The notes below the pieces were generated by a model. That model had not been told where the DNA came from, searched no databases, and worked only from the letters and a program-made list of their open reading frames with translations. The position numbers and the translations under genes were made by a program. A stretch of 48,879 nt of DNA from Candidatus Nitrosopumilus sp. (GTDB lineage Archaea; Thermoproteota; Nitrososphaeria; Nitrososphaerales; Nitrosopumilaceae), in contig JADHUF010000001.1 in NCBI GenBank assembly GCA_016784625.1, forward strand, positions 1-48,879, given 5' to 3'. Positions 23,420 to 33,070 of this stretch are shown in pieces (the stretch's first letter is position 1; every line of letters starts with the position of its first letter).

Positions 23420-25159
23420 ATGGCTGAAGGTGACTTGACACAAATTTCCGCAGGTGAGTTTGAAACTGTTTCACAGCTTTTAGCATCATCTGAATCACTT
23501 CAAATTGCATTTTTCATAATGATTGCAGGTATGATTGGAATTGCTCTTGGTTATAGAAAATTTTCATCTTGGGTAGGTTCAAAGAAATTCTATTATAAAA
23601 GACCACATTTTTCAAGATTTCTAAGAAGAGCTGTTCTTCCATTTTTTGCAATTGCATTAATTACTACAATTAATATTTACATACAAACTGGTGTTTTGTT
23701 AGGAGAAGATTTATCGATAGTTGGAGATGAAGAGATATCTCCTCAAGAAGTATTTACAAAAATTCTCAATACTTTCAACATTTTAGTAATTGGTTATACG
23801 ATTTCTCATCTTGTTCCAATTGCTCTTACTAAACGTGAAAAATCAAGGTTAGAAAGAGAGGATTTTGATGCTTGGTTTGAAATGAGGGGATTTGTTGATG
23901 ATAAAGATGACTTATTTCATAAATTGTACAAATGGGCTCCACCAAAGATTACTCCAGAAGACATTGATGATGAAGAGTTTCAGAAATTGCTCAAAACAGA
24001 AGAAGGAAGACATCAATTAGAACAATTTCGAACAACAAAAGGTAATCCAATTGGTGGATTTGAAAAATTAGTTGATAATCCATTTGAAGAATGGAAAAAA
24101 TCAGAACGTACAAAATATGAAAAATATTATCAAAACTGTATTACTGGTAACAATCAATCTGGAAGAAAGTTAAAACCGGGTGTAAAGCCTGATGAAATAT
24201 TTCCAATTGATATATGGAGAGAGGAAAAGAGAACAAATGGTTATGAACCACTAATTCCAAGTTCTCGTCCTCCAGGTTATGCAAAAAAGAAAAGAGAAGG
24301 TATTCCAAAATCTGCAAAACAGATTCTTCCAGTAGGAATTTTTATTGCAACATTTTTAGGGGTTGTTGCTTGGTGGGGGGTTGATTTGATTGTACTTGCT
24401 ACAGCTACAGGAGGATTGGCAATTGGTATAGGATTAGCATTACAAGAGACTATGCAGAATTATTTTGCATATATTATGATTCGAAAAGATAAGATATTCA
24501 TCGAAGGTGAGCGTATCAAACTTGATACAGGATATAATGGATATGTACATAAAATTACGCCTAGAGTAACCTATATTCGAGATGCATTAAACGAATCAAT
24601 TGCAATAATTCCAACAAGGCAATTAATTAATGCACAAGTAATCAACTATACACAGGGAATAAAGATGGTACCTGCTATTGTAGATGTAGGTGTTTCTTAT
24701 CTTAATGATCCTAAACAAGTTTCAGCAATTCTTGTAAAAGTTGGAAAACGTGCAATGAAAGAAGTAGTTGATGGTAAAGGTAAACATCTAATTAGACAAA
24801 TGCGATGTCCATACTTGAAAGATAATCAACCAAGTTGTGGTTGTGATAAAGATATTCATGTTGATATTAATCAACCAATTGTGAGATTTAATAATTTTAA
24901 TGATTCTGCATTAGATTTTATATTATTAGTATATGTCAGAGATTATGGTGCACAATTCAAAGCTAAAACCGACATGAGAATGATCATGTACGAAGAATTC
25001 AAGAGATATGATATTAGAATTCCATGGCCAATTAGAACAGTGTACCAAGGGGATGAAAAACGTGAACAAGAGGAGATCGACAAGTTAAAAGATCAAAGAA
25101 ATAAGGTTATTGACGAATATGGTATAGGAGATATTGCTCGTGGTGGTGGAGATGAGTGA
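23420..25159 (+). CDS. MscS-family mechanosensitive channel with a large insertion
   Basis: Three N-terminal helices (about 28-45, 72-92 and 113-137) are followed by a charged segment of about 160 residues (140-300) and then two helices, the second (321-345) being the pore-lining glycine/alanine-rich TM3 with ATGGLAIGIGLALQ. The cytoplasmic beta domain starts at DKIFIEGERIKL. A cysteine cluster, C463, C473 and C475 (RCPYLKDNQPSCGC), sits in the C-terminal domain and may bind metal. Channels of this type release solutes on osmotic downshock. Standing opposite a kamA-like gene, it may form an osmotic-response pair; that is inference. Confidence 0.88.
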   Translation: MAEGDLTQISAGEFETVSQLLASSESLQIAFFIMIAGMIGIALGYRKFSSWVGSKKFYYKRPHFSRFLRRAVLPFFAIALITTINIYIQTGVLLGEDLSIVGDEEISPQEVFTKILNTFNILVIGYTISHLVPIALTKREKSRLEREDFDAWFEMRGFVDDKDDLFHKLYKWAPPKITPEDIDDEEFQKLLKTEEGRHQLEQFRTTKGNPIGGFEKLVDNPFEEWKKSERTKYEKYYQNCITGNNQSGRKLKPGVKPDEIFPIDIWREEKRTNGYEPLIPSSRPPGYAKKKREGIPKSAKQILPVGIFIATFLGVVAWWGVDLIVLATATGGLAIGIGLALQETMQNYFAYIMIRKDKIFIEGERIKLDTGYNGYVHKITPRVTYIRDALNESIAIIPTRQLINAQVINYTQGIKMVPAIVDVGVSYLNDPKQVSAILVKVGKRAMKEVVDGKGKHLIRQMRCPYLKDNQPSCGCDKDIHVDINQPIVRFNNFNDSALDFILLVYVRDYGAQFKAKTDMRMIMYEEFKRYDIRIPWPIRTVYQGDEKREQEEIDKLKDQRNKVIDEYGIGDIARGGGDE

Positions 25160-25198
25160 TCTTCTCAAAACTTAAGAATCCCATTAAATCACATTTTC

Positions 25199-26077
25199 TT
25201 GTTGACTAAACTATCAGTAATTGGTGGAAAAGCTTCAGAAGATTTAGCAAGAAGATTATCTAGAAAAATAAAGGCAAATCTTGTAAAATCAGAAGTTAGA
25301 ATTTTTGCTGATGGAGAAAGCAAAATTACGCTTAGTGGAGAACTGTCCAAAAGAAAGACCATAGTTGTACAATCAATTTATCCCCCTGTTGATACTAATC
25401 TAGTTCAAGTATTATCATTAATTTCAAGAGCTAAAGAAAAATCATCTGAAGTAATTGTGGTGATTCCATATATGGGATATGCAAGGCAAGATAGAGAATT
25501 TCTACCAGGAGAGATTGTTACAATGAAAGTTCTTGGTAAATTATTCAAAGGAGCAGGTGCATCAAAAATAATTGCAGTTGATATTCACAGTATGGTTGGG
25601 CTCAAGCACTTTACAATCAAAACAAAAAATGTGACTGCAATTCCAGATCTAGTAAAATATTTCAAGAAATTGAGCCTGAAAAATCCCTTAGTTGTATCAC
25701 CTGATCAAGGAGGAAAAGACAGAGCAAAAGAATTTGCAAAAGAATTTGGAACAGAGTATATTGCTCTAGAGAAAAAAAGAGATAGAAAAACAGGTAAAAT
25801 ACAAATTAAAACAAAAAATACAGATGTTATGGATAGAGATCTTATTTTAGTTGATGATATGATAAGTACAGGTGGAAGTATAGTTAAAGCAACACAATTT
25901 CTTAAAAAACAAAAATGTAAGAGAGTGTATGTTGCATGTACTCATGCTCTTTTAATGAATGATGCTGAAAAGAAGATAAGAAGAGCAGGAGTAACAAAAA
26001 TTGTTAGTGCAAATACAATTCCAGGTAAAACATCAATTGTTGATGTTTCCAGTACAATTGCAAAGGCAATAGTGTAA
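25199..26077 (+). CDS. prs: Ribose-phosphate pyrophosphokinase (PRPP synthetase)
   Basis: The 292 aa enzyme makes PRPP from ribose 5-phosphate and ATP for nucleotide, histidine and tryptophan synthesis. It shows DGESKITL near 40-47, IPYMGYARQDREF with the ATP-binding RQD (about 87-99) and the PRPP-binding loop LILVDDMISTGGS near 219-231. The start is one of two consecutive TTG codons (25199 or 25202). The next gene begins in its stop codon (TAATG), so prs, trmG10, rnz and sir2 seem to form one operon. Confidence 0.94.
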   Translation: MLTKLSVIGGKASEDLARRLSRKIKANLVKSEVRIFADGESKITLSGELSKRKTIVVQSIYPPVDTNLVQVLSLISRAKEKSSEVIVVIPYMGYARQDREFLPGEIVTMKVLGKLFKGAGASKIIAVDIHSMVGLKHFTIKTKNVTAIPDLVKYFKKLSLKNPLVVSPDQGGKDRAKEFAKEFGTEYIALEKKRDRKTGKIQIKTKNTDVMDRDLILVDDMISTGGSIVKATQFLKKQKCKRVYVACTHALLMNDAEKKIRRAGVTKIVSANTIPGKTSIVDVSSTIAKAIV

Positions 26078-27024
26078 TGCCAGAAAGCTTTTTTATTTTA
26101 TCTAAAGATTATTTAGAACTTGCAACAGACGAGATAATTACAATATCAAAAATGTATGATAGATTTGCTAAATCTAGAATAATTTCTAATTTACTAATTA
26201 TTCAATCAAAAACAAGTTGGAATGAAATTGCAAAACGTGCTTCATTTGTAAAGACTTCAGGACAGATATTACGAAAGATGTCAGGGTTATTTTTAGATGA
26301 AGAAAATTTTGGAGTTCTGAAAAATGCAAAGACATTTGTTTGTAGAATAATTAATTTATCAACAAATCAATTCAACATTCCAGAATTAGAAAGTTCTATG
26401 GGAGACATGATATCAAAATTCTCTCATGCAAAAGTAGAGTTGGAAGATCCTGATATTACAATTTATCTAATTTTTACAGACAAAGAGAACTTTTTTGGGT
26501 TCTCAAAACGAATCAAGGAAGAAAATAGGCCAAAAAAGATCAAAAATTATCCTCATGAATTGGATTGGAAGTTAACAAGAGTTATGATAAACTTGACGGG
26601 GTTAAAAGAGGGAGAAACAGTATGTGATCCATTTTGTGGTACTGGTACAACTCTCTTAGAGGCTGAATCTATGGGCATCCATGCAATTGGGTTAGATTTT
26701 GATGAAAAAATGTGTGAAATTTCAAAAGAAAATCTTAGAGCAAATGGATACAAATCAAAGGTTTTCAAATCAGATTTTCAAGAATTATCCAAAATCTCTG
26801 AAAAATTTGATGGAATTGTCACTGATTTGCCATATGGAAGAGCATCAAAAACATCAGAAAAGCCTGAAGAACTCTTAAAGAAATTTTTTGCAATTTTGCC
26901 CAAACGTAAGAGAATTGCAATTATGTACAAAAAAGAATTAGATAGTAATTTGAAGTTAAATGGACTGAAAAAATATGAAATCTATAGGCATAAAAGCTTG
27001 ACAAGGACAATTTTAATTAAATGA
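26077..27024 (+). CDS. tRNA guanosine-10 N2-methyltransferase, Trm-G10 type
   Basis: An N-terminal THUMP-like region (residues about 1-150) precedes a Rossmann methyltransferase domain. The SAM-binding motif [18 protein letters not shown] lies near 185-202 and the catalytic motif is TDLPYGRAS near 248-256, in place of the more usual DPPY. This arrangement matches archaeal Trm-G10, which forms m2G or m22G at position 10 of tRNA. Length is 315 aa. It overlaps prs by one base and rnz by 4 bp, placing a tRNA modification enzyme beside a 3'-end processing nuclease. Confidence 0.88.
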   Translation: MPESFFILSKDYLELATDEIITISKMYDRFAKSRIISNLLIIQSKTSWNEIAKRASFVKTSGQILRKMSGLFLDEENFGVLKNAKTFVCRIINLSTNQFNIPELESSMGDMISKFSHAKVELEDPDITIYLIFTDKENFFGFSKRIKEENRPKKIKNYPHELDWKLTRVMINLTGLKEGETVCDPFCGTGTTLLEAESMGIHAIGLDFDEKMCEISKENLRANGYKSKVFKSDFQELSKISEKFDGIVTDLPYGRASKTSEKPEELLKKFFAILPKRKRIAIMYKKELDSNLKLNGLKKYEIYRHKSLTRTILIK

Positions 27025-27920
27025 AACTTGTATTCTTAGGAACATCAGCATCACAACCCACTGAAAACAGAGGACTATCTTGTATTTGTTTAGAAAAAGA
27101 AGGGGAGATCTTAATGTTTGATGCAGGAGAAGCTGCACAAATTTCCTATATGAAATCAGGTTTAGGATGGAATAAAAAAATGAAAATTTTCGTTACACAT
27201 CTCCACGGAGATCATTGTGTAGGAATTTTAGGATTATTACAAACAATGTCTATGCAAAAAAGAACTGAAACTCTGGAAATTTTTGGTCCAAGTGGAATTG
27301 ATGAATTTATTGCAGCAAATATTAAAATATTAAATTTTGGGTTGTCATTTCCCATTTTAATTACTATTATCAAAGAAGGAAGAATTCTTGAGAATGAAAA
27401 GTTTACAATGTATACATGTAAAGCAAACCACTCAGTTACTGCATTTTCATATCTATTTAAAGAAAAAGACAAACCTGGAAAATTCAATGTTGAAAAAGCT
27501 AAAGAATTAGGCATACCTGAAGGAGAATTATGGAATAAATTACAAAGTGGAAATGAGATTATTATTAATGAAAAAACAATAAAGCCAGAACAAGTGTTGG
27601 GAGAAAAACGCCCAGGTAAAAAAATAGGAATTTCTGGTGATACGATGCCAACTGAAGAATTAGAAGAGTTTTTTGAAGAATGTGATTATCTTGTATTTGA
27701 TTCTACATTTCTTGATGAAGAAAAACAAAGAGCACAAGACACATGTCATTCTACTGCAAAACAAGCTGCAACTTTAGGAAAAAATGCCAGAGTAAAAAAT
27801 TTAGTTTTAACTCATTTTTCAGCTAGATACAAAGATGAAGCTGGACATTTGAAAGAAGCACAAAAAATTCATAACTCAGTAATAACTGCAAGAGATCTTT
27901 TAGAAATAGAAATTAAATGA
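27021..27920 (+). CDS. rnz: Ribonuclease Z, tRNA 3'-end processing
   Basis: This is a beta-lactamase-fold zinc endonuclease that cuts tRNA precursors after the discriminator base. The metal motif HLHGDH is at 60-65 and further ligands are in the later CHSTAKQAA and LTHFSARY segments. Length is 299 aa, typical for the short RNase Z form. The tRNA-Pro in this window lacks an encoded CCA, so such processing followed by CCA addition (gene at 31003) is needed. It overlaps trmG10 by 4 bp and is followed by sir2 after 1 bp. Confidence 0.95.
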   Translation: MKLVFLGTSASQPTENRGLSCICLEKEGEILMFDAGEAAQISYMKSGLGWNKKMKIFVTHLHGDHCVGILGLLQTMSMQKRTETLEIFGPSGIDEFIAANIKILNFGLSFPILITIIKEGRILENEKFTMYTCKANHSVTAFSYLFKEKDKPGKFNVEKAKELGIPEGELWNKLQSGNEIIINEKTIKPEQVLGEKRPGKKIGISGDTMPTEELEEFFEECDYLVFDSTFLDEEKQRAQDTCHSTAKQAATLGKNARVKNLVLTHFSARYKDEAGHLKEAQKIHNSVITARDLLEIEIK

Positions 27921-27921
27921 A

Positions 27922-28638
27922 ATGTTTGAGTTAATTAAAGATCGCATTAAAGATATTAAAAAAATTGTGTTTGTAACTGGAGCTGGAATATCACAAGAAA
28001 GTGGAATTCCCACATTTAGAGGAAAAAATGGACTATGGAGAAATCATGATGCAATGAAATTAGCCACAACTGATGCATTTTATGATAACCCAAAATTGGT
28101 TTGGGAATGGTATAATGAAAGAAGGAAGAATATTTTTACAGCACAACCAAATCTAGGTCACAAGGCAATTGCTGAACTTGAAAAATTTGCCGAAGTCATA
28201 ATTTTAACACAAAATATTGATGGACTTCATCAAAAGGCAGGTAGTTCAAAAGTGCTGGAATTACATGGAAGTGTCATAAAGATCAAATGTTCAGTTTGTG
28301 ATTTTAAAGATGAAATGATAACAGAATTTTCTGAAATTCCTCCCTTATGCAAGTGTGGAAATATACTTAGGCCAGATGTAGTTTGGTTTGGAGAATCTCT
28401 ACCACAAGATGTATGGCAAAAAGCCATGATTGCTGCAAGTAAGTGTGATTTGATGGTAATTGCTGGCACATCTCTTGTGGTATCACCTGCAAATACATTA
28501 CCAATCTATGCAAAACAAAACAATGCAATATTGATAGAAGTTAATCCAGAAAATACCGAAATGTCATCAGAAATGGATTTGGTTATAAGAAATACGAGTG
28601 TAATTACACTGCCTGAATTAGTTTCAGTTTTTAGTTAA
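27922..28638 (+). CDS. NAD-dependent deacetylase, Sir2 family
   Basis: Sirtuins remove acyl groups from lysine using NAD. The NAD-binding GAGISQESGIPTFRG starts near residue 20, TQNIDGLHQKAG lies near 95-106, and the catalytic His is about 115 in LELHGS. A zinc site is formed by CSVC and CKC pairs. At 238 aa it is a compact prokaryotic sirtuin. In crenarchaea the chromatin protein Alba is a known substrate; thaumarchaeal targets are not known to me. It is the last gene of the prs-trmG10-rnz group and converges on the 28647 gene. Confidence 0.95.
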   Translation: MFELIKDRIKDIKKIVFVTGAGISQESGIPTFRGKNGLWRNHDAMKLATTDAFYDNPKLVWEWYNERRKNIFTAQPNLGHKAIAELEKFAEVIILTQNIDGLHQKAGSSKVLELHGSVIKIKCSVCDFKDEMITEFSEIPPLCKCGNILRPDVVWFGESLPQDVWQKAMIAASKCDLMVIAGTSLVVSPANTLPIYAKQNNAILIEVNPENTEMSSEMDLVIRNTSVITLPELVSVFS

Positions 28639-28646
28639 GTTAGAAA

Positions 28647-29384
28647 TTAAGAATTGGAGAAAACACCATTAATTACAGTATCAGTGCTATCTACTGGATT
28701 AAATACTGATGAAGAAATTGTTCCATATTCTTCATGCTCTATTACCATATCAATAAAGTAGGATGTTTTTGTTATTTCTTGTACATATGTTTCAAACATT
28801 GAAGAATAAAAAATTCCTGTAAAGAGCTCTTTCTCAAGTGTTCGTAAAGTCACAGTGACGCTAGTTGTTTTCCCAGAAGTATCTTCATAGTGAAGCATAA
28901 CATTATCATTTGATTGCTGGCTAGATTCAAGTGATAGTGTTTCAAATGTGTGAGTTGTTTTATCTTCGGTTGTTATAGAATCAAAAATTGGTTCTGTAGT
29001 TGGTATTGTAGTTGATTCTGTAGTTGGTCCATCATACTGATCTTCATATGATGATGTACGACTAACAGAAGATTCATTATTATTTTGACTGTCTCCTAAG
29101 ATACCACCTATACCAATAGTTTGTTGCATAGATTCACTTAGATTATTGATACTTTCAGATATGCTATCAGTTGAGCTTTCAGTAAAATCCTTAACTTGAT
29201 TATTAACAAGTTTACCACCAGCACCAATAGTTGTTTCTGTTTTTTGAATGGTACTATCTTTTATTTTCTCAAGATCATTTTTTACATTTGAAGAAGTTTC
29301 AGGGAATAATTGATAAATTTCATTTGGAAATACTATTACTGCTACTAATAAAACTGCGCCAATTATGGCTAATTTCATAAACAT
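28647..29384 (-). CDS. Exported Ser/Thr-rich anchored protein, unknown function
   Basis: An N-terminal hydrophobic stretch (about 4-20), likely an uncleaved membrane anchor, precedes a long low-complexity region rich in Ser, Thr and Asn (about 30-155), then a compact beta-rich domain (about 160-240). The pattern fits a surface protein with a stalk, perhaps glycosylated. No motif of known function is visible. It stands alone, converging on sir2 with an 8-bp gap. Confidence 0.65.
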   Translation of the reverse strand: MFMKLAIIGAVLLVAVIVFPNEIYQLFPETSSNVKNDLEKIKDSTIQKTETTIGAGGKLVNNQVKDFTESSTDSISESINNLSESMQQTIGIGGILGDSQNNNESSVSRTSSYEDQYDGPTTESTTIPTTEPIFDSITTEDKTTHTFETLSLESSQQSNDNVMLHYEDTSGKTTSVTVTLRTLEKELFTGIFYSSMFETYVQEITKTSYFIDMVIEHEEYGTISSSVFNPVDSTDTVINGVFSNS

Positions 29385-29453
29385 GAGTAGTAATTCTAAA
29401 AAAGGAATTTTAGATTCAAACTAAAAAAAATAGTCAGAAATGATTGAATTTTC

Positions 29454-29855
29454 TTAGCTAATAATCCAATCAATTATTCTATCAATATTTGATGAAGTAA
29501 GAATTACTTTAATTGGTCCTAAAGGGGATTCATTTGCTTCTTCACAAATTACTATTTTTTCAACAAAAGCTGTTTGTTTATTTAGATAAAACCAAGTTGT
29601 ATTATCTTCTAAATTTTTTTCAAGATTTCGTCTATAGGTTTTTTGAGATTGTTTTGTATGAATTGTTTCATAAATTTTTTCAAGAGATCTTAATTCTTTG
29701 GATTGAGCATTAATTGAAAAATTTTCAGTTTTTATCGTTGAATATGGAAAAATATTTGAAATTACTTTTTTGATTTTGTCTGGATCTTCAGAAGGGTTTA
29801 CTGAACAAAACATTTCTATTTTACAATTAATGTTTGGAATATTCATTCTATCCAA
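29454..29855 (-). CDS. UPF0201-family protein (COG1931 type)
   Basis: This 133 aa protein begins with INCKIEMFCSVNPSEDPDKIKKVISNIFP and has a basic helical middle (SQKTYRRNLEKNL), matching the UPF0201 family of Archaea, whose fold resembles ribosomal protein L5-like RNA binders. In several Archaea it is fused to the kinase-like UPF0200 protein; here the two genes overlap by 13 bp, preserving the link. The function of the pair is not established; an RNA-associated role is suspected from fold only. Confidence 0.8.
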   Translation of the reverse strand: MDRMNIPNINCKIEMFCSVNPSEDPDKIKKVISNIFPYSTIKTENFSINAQSKELRSLEKIYETIHTKQSQKTYRRNLEKNLEDNTTWFYLNKQTAFVEKIVICEEANESPLGPIKVILTSSNIDRIIDWIIS

Positions 29856-30394
29856 CTTTGAATAACGTTGAATGCAGTTTCTATCAACTCGTCTTTTGTT
29901 AAACCAATATTAGATATTGCATAATCAGATAGTGCAATTGAATTGCTGATTCCAACACCTAATTCACGACTATCTCTTTCATCAAAGTGTTCTTTTGTTT
30001 GAGGATCATCTGATCTTCCTCTTTTTTGTAAAAAATCAAATCTAGTATCAGTTGATGCATGAATTGCTAATAGTTTTACAGTGCCTAATTTTCTAAGTAC
30101 TTGTATCTCATCATTAGATCTTACTCCATCTATTAGTATTACATTGACAGTAGAGGATTCAATTTGTGGTTTGATTAAGTCTGCTATTGCGCCAGGACCA
30201 TTTTTCTCTCTAAGCTCAAGCATTAATTTTCCAAGATTTGATCTAGTAGGTTCTAAGTTTCTTTTTGTTGCCTCCTCTCTAACTGCATTTCCCATATTGA
30301 TAATATCATATCCTTTTGAATTCAATCCTTCAGCAATAGTAGATTTACCAGCACCAGGCATGCCTGTTAAACATACAATTAGTTTTGTCAACAC
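29843..30394 (-). CDS. UPF0200-family P-loop kinase
   Basis: The 183 aa protein opens with VCLTGMPGAGKST, the Walker A loop (about residues 11-19), and has a DGVRSNDEI segment and the arginine-rich KRGRSDDPQTKEHFDERD lid typical of small nucleotide kinases. It belongs to the archaeal UPF0200 group related to CMP/AMP and dephospho-CoA kinases. Substrate candidates are nucleoside monophosphates or dephospho-CoA; the sequence does not decide. The start is GTG at 30394, with TTG directly after it. It overlaps the UPF0201 gene by 13 bp and diverges from thpR. Confidence 0.85.
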   Translation of the reverse strand: MLTKLIVCLTGMPGAGKSTIAEGLNSKGYDIINMGNAVREEATKRNLEPTRSNLGKLMLELREKNGPGAIADLIKPQIESSTVNVILIDGVRSNDEIQVLRKLGTVKLLAIHASTDTRFDFLQKRGRSDDPQTKEHFDERDSRELGVGISNSIALSDYAISNIGLTKDELIETAFNVIQSWIE

Positions 30395-30435
30395 ATATCA
30401 AAAAAGAGTCTCGTCTATGAAGCTACCGGAAATTA

Positions 30436-30443
30436 TTATAAAG
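30436..30443 (+). promoter_or_regulatory. TATA box of the thpR-cca-kinase operon
   Basis: TTATAAAG is centred about 25 bp before the ATG at 30464, so transcription should begin at or near that codon. This argues against the in-frame TTG at 30449, which would lie upstream of the transcription start. Confidence 0.55.
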
Positions 30444-30463
30444 ATACTTTGAAGAATGTTATA

Positions 30464-31006
30464 ATGCGAACTTTTGTAGCAATTGAAATCTCAAATAATG
30501 ATGTAATTAATTCTATAAAAAAATTTCAAACTGAAATTAACATTGATGCTAAACCTGTGGAACCCAAAAATTTTCATTTTACATTACAGTTTTTGGGTGA
30601 AATTTCAGAAGATCTTACACAAAAAATTATTCAAGCGTTACGTACAATTGAATTTTCAAGCTTTAGTATTAACTTGAAAGGAATAGGTGCATTTCCTAAA
30701 CCTAAGTTTCCAAGAGTAATTTGGATTGGGACAGATGATAATGGGGGGAACATGTTAGTTCAATTATCAAAAAAAGTTAGAAAAGCACTAGAGCCCTTGG
30801 GATTTTTTTCAGATAAACCATTTAAACCTCATATCACAGTATTTAGAATTAAAAAGAAGGTAGAAGACATAACAAAAGAGTTGGATAGTCAACAAATGAT
30901 AGATTTTGGAATACAAGAAGTAACTGGGATAAAATTGAAAAAGAGTGAACTTACACCAAATGGACCAATCTATTCAGATTTAGAGGAGATCAAAGCAATA
31001 AAATGA
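30464..31006 (+). CDS. thpR: RNA 2',3'-cyclic phosphodiesterase (2H family, ThpR)
   Basis: A 180 aa member of the 2H phosphoesterases formerly named 2'-5' RNA ligase. The two HxT motifs are HFTLQF (residues 38-43) and HITVFR (about 121-126). It opens cyclic phosphates at RNA ends and may reseal tRNA halves. I set the start at the ATG of MRTFVAIEI, the usual N-terminus of the family, supported by TATA spacing; the frame extends 5 codons to a TTG at 30449. It overlaps cca by 4 bp. Confidence 0.92.
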   Translation: MRTFVAIEISNNDVINSIKKFQTEINIDAKPVEPKNFHFTLQFLGEISEDLTQKIIQALRTIEFSSFSINLKGIGAFPKPKFPRVIWIGTDDNGGNMLVQLSKKVRKALEPLGFFSDKPFKPHITVFRIKKKVEDITKELDSQQMIDFGIQEVTGIKLKKSELTPNGPIYSDLEEIKAIK

Positions 31007-32334
31007 AACAAATTATCTTTAAAGTTACCAATACTATTATTCCATCAAAAACAGCAGAAAAATCAAAACAAGAAATTGCTAAATTAGCATTTAAGTTAGT
31101 TGAAAAAGAAATCAAAAAATTTTCAGAAGTGATAGGATTAGAATTTGGTGGATCATTTGCAAAAGGTACTTGGTTATCAAAAGATGCAGATGTAGATATT
31201 TTTATCAGATTCAAAAAATCTACTTCAGAAGAAAAATTTGAAAAGGTATCAAAAAAAATTGGTTTTGCTTCATTGAAAAAATATTCACCATATGTAAGGT
31301 ATTCTGAACATCCATATGTTGAGGCTAAAATTAAGAATACTAAGATCAATGTAGTACCATTTTATGATGTAAAAATTGGAGAATGGAAAAGTGCTGCAGA
31401 TAGATCTCCATTTCATACTAAATTTATGGAAAAATCATTAACATCAAAAATGAGAAATGAGGTTAGAATTCTAAAAACATTTCTAAAGTCAAATGGACTT
31501 TATGGAGCTGAAATTGCAAGACAGGGATTTAGTGGTTACATTTCAGAAGTTCTAGTCTTATATTTTGGAAGTTTTGCAAATGTAATTAAATCAATATCTG
31601 AAGTTAAAGAAAATCAAATTATTGGAAAGGCTTCAAAGAAATTTGAAACACCAATAGTAATCATAGACCCAATTGACAGTAATAGAAATTTAGCTGCAGC
31701 AATTTCTGATGAGAATGTTGGAAAGTTCATTCTTGCATCTAGGGCTTTTAAAGAAAAACCTGCATTGAAATTTTTTAAGAATAAAAAAGTAATAATTTCA
31801 AAAAAACATTGGAAAAATTTGTTAGTAGTAAAATTTGACTTTAAAATTAGAAGCCCAGATATAATATGGGGACAAATTAAAAGAGCTACTTCATCATTAT
31901 CTACACAATTAGAATTAGAAGGTTTCAAAGTGTTAAGAAGTAAACCTCATACAGACCAACAAAAAGAAGTCTACCTCTTTTTCTTGTTAGAATCAACAAA
32001 GATTTCAGAGATATACCCAAAAAATGGTCCAGAATTTTTTAGAGAAGACAGTGCTAAGAGTTTCATTTCTAAAAATCTTGCAAGTACAGAATTGATGTGG
32101 ATTGGAAAGAATATGAAAATAATTTCATTAGAAAAAAGAAAACATGTTGAAGCAGTAAAATTTATGACAGAATTTTTGAAAAAGAATCTTCAAAATGACA
32201 TACCAAAAGGACTGCAAAGTGATTTTAAACGAGGTTTCAAGGTTTCAGTAGGAGACAAAAAGTTAAGCAAATCAATTAAAGAGGCTGCAAGTGAGTTGAT
32301 TTCAACAGATGGTGTCCTCCTTCATTTCAATTAA
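31003..32334 (+). CDS. cca: CCA-adding tRNA nucleotidyltransferase, archaeal class I
   Basis: This 443 aa enzyme adds CCA to tRNA 3' ends without a nucleic-acid template. The N-terminal catalytic domain has GGSFAKGTWLSKDADVDIFI (residues 49-68), with GS and the DxD carboxylates of the nucleotidyltransferase fold. The central and C-terminal parts match archaeal class I enzymes (SVGD, PIDSNRNLAAAIS). The tRNA-Pro gene 0.7 kb downstream has no encoded CCA, consistent with the need for it. It overlaps thpR by 4 bp and the next kinase gene by 26 bp. Confidence 0.94.
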   Translation: MKQIIFKVTNTIIPSKTAEKSKQEIAKLAFKLVEKEIKKFSEVIGLEFGGSFAKGTWLSKDADVDIFIRFKKSTSEEKFEKVSKKIGFASLKKYSPYVRYSEHPYVEAKIKNTKINVVPFYDVKIGEWKSAADRSPFHTKFMEKSLTSKMRNEVRILKTFLKSNGLYGAEIARQGFSGYISEVLVLYFGSFANVIKSISEVKENQIIGKASKKFETPIVIIDPIDSNRNLAAAISDENVGKFILASRAFKEKPALKFFKNKKVIISKKHWKNLLVVKFDFKIRSPDIIWGQIKRATSSLSTQLELEGFKVLRSKPHTDQQKEVYLFFLLESTKISEIYPKNGPEFFREDSAKSFISKNLASTELMWIGKNMKIISLEKRKHVEAVKFMTEFLKKNLQNDIPKGLQSDFKRGFKVSVGDKKLSKSIKEAASELISTDGVLLHFN

Positions 32335-33070
32335 GAAGTTTGTTAATGATCCATACTCAAAAATTTTGGGATACCCAAAAGCCACTAATCATCAAATAAA
32401 ATCAAGAATTAATGAATTAGAAAAATTAAAAATTAAATCAATTTCATTAACAGGTCCTACCACACTTGGAAAATTATCAATTTTAGGTAAAGGGTATGTT
32501 GGAGTTGTAGTATTAGCAAAAAAGGGCAACAAACAGGTTGCATTAAAAATTAGAAGAACAGATTCACAAAGGAATGGAATGAAAAATGAAGCAAATTTAC
32601 TAAAATTAGTAAACACAGTAAGTATTGGGCCAAAAATGTTTGCTGTTAGTAAAAATTTTTTAGTTATGGAATATCTTGAAGGAGTTAAAATTATTGAATG
32701 GGTAAATACATTAAAAGGAATTGGTAGTTCAAAAAAATTAAAATCGACAATCAAAAATGTTTTAAAAGATTGTTATAGGCTAGACCAAATGGGTTTTGAT
32801 CATGGAGAATTGAGTAATATTTCAAAACATATCATTGTAGGAAAAATAAAATCTACCTTAATTGATTTTGAAAGTTCTAGTACTAAGCGAAGACCATCAA
32901 ATGTCACATCAGTTACTCAGGCAATTTTTATTGGATCGGGGATTGCAAAAAAAGTTCAAAAAGTTTACAAAAATCCACCTAAAAAGAAAATCATCGAAGT
33001 GTTAAAACAATACAAACAAGAAAAAACCCAAGAAAATTTTGAAAAACTATTAAAAATTCTAAAATTATAA
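32309..33070 (+). CDS. Predicted Ser/Thr protein kinase, atypical (COG2112-like)
   Basis: The 253 aa protein has a glycine-rich loop (LGKGYVGVVVLAKKG), a lysine in VALKIRR (about residue 80) and MEYLEGVKIIEW. The catalytic loop is FDHGELSN instead of HRDLxxxN, and the metal-binding segment reads LIDFESSS where kinases have DFG. This pattern belongs to the RIO/Bud32-like lipopolysaccharide kinase clan and an archaeal family of predicted protein kinases. Its substrate is unknown. The reading frame overlaps cca by 26 bp in another frame, a sign of tight coupling. The C-terminus is very basic. Confidence 0.78.
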   Translation: MVSSFISIKKFVNDPYSKILGYPKATNHQIKSRINELEKLKIKSISLTGPTTLGKLSILGKGYVGVVVLAKKGNKQVALKIRRTDSQRNGMKNEANLLKLVNTVSIGPKMFAVSKNFLVMEYLEGVKIIEWVNTLKGIGSSKKLKSTIKNVLKDCYRLDQMGFDHGELSNISKHIIVGKIKSTLIDFESSSTKRRPSNVTSVTQAIFIGSGIAKKVQKVYKNPPKKKIIEVLKQYKQEKTQENFEKLLKILKL

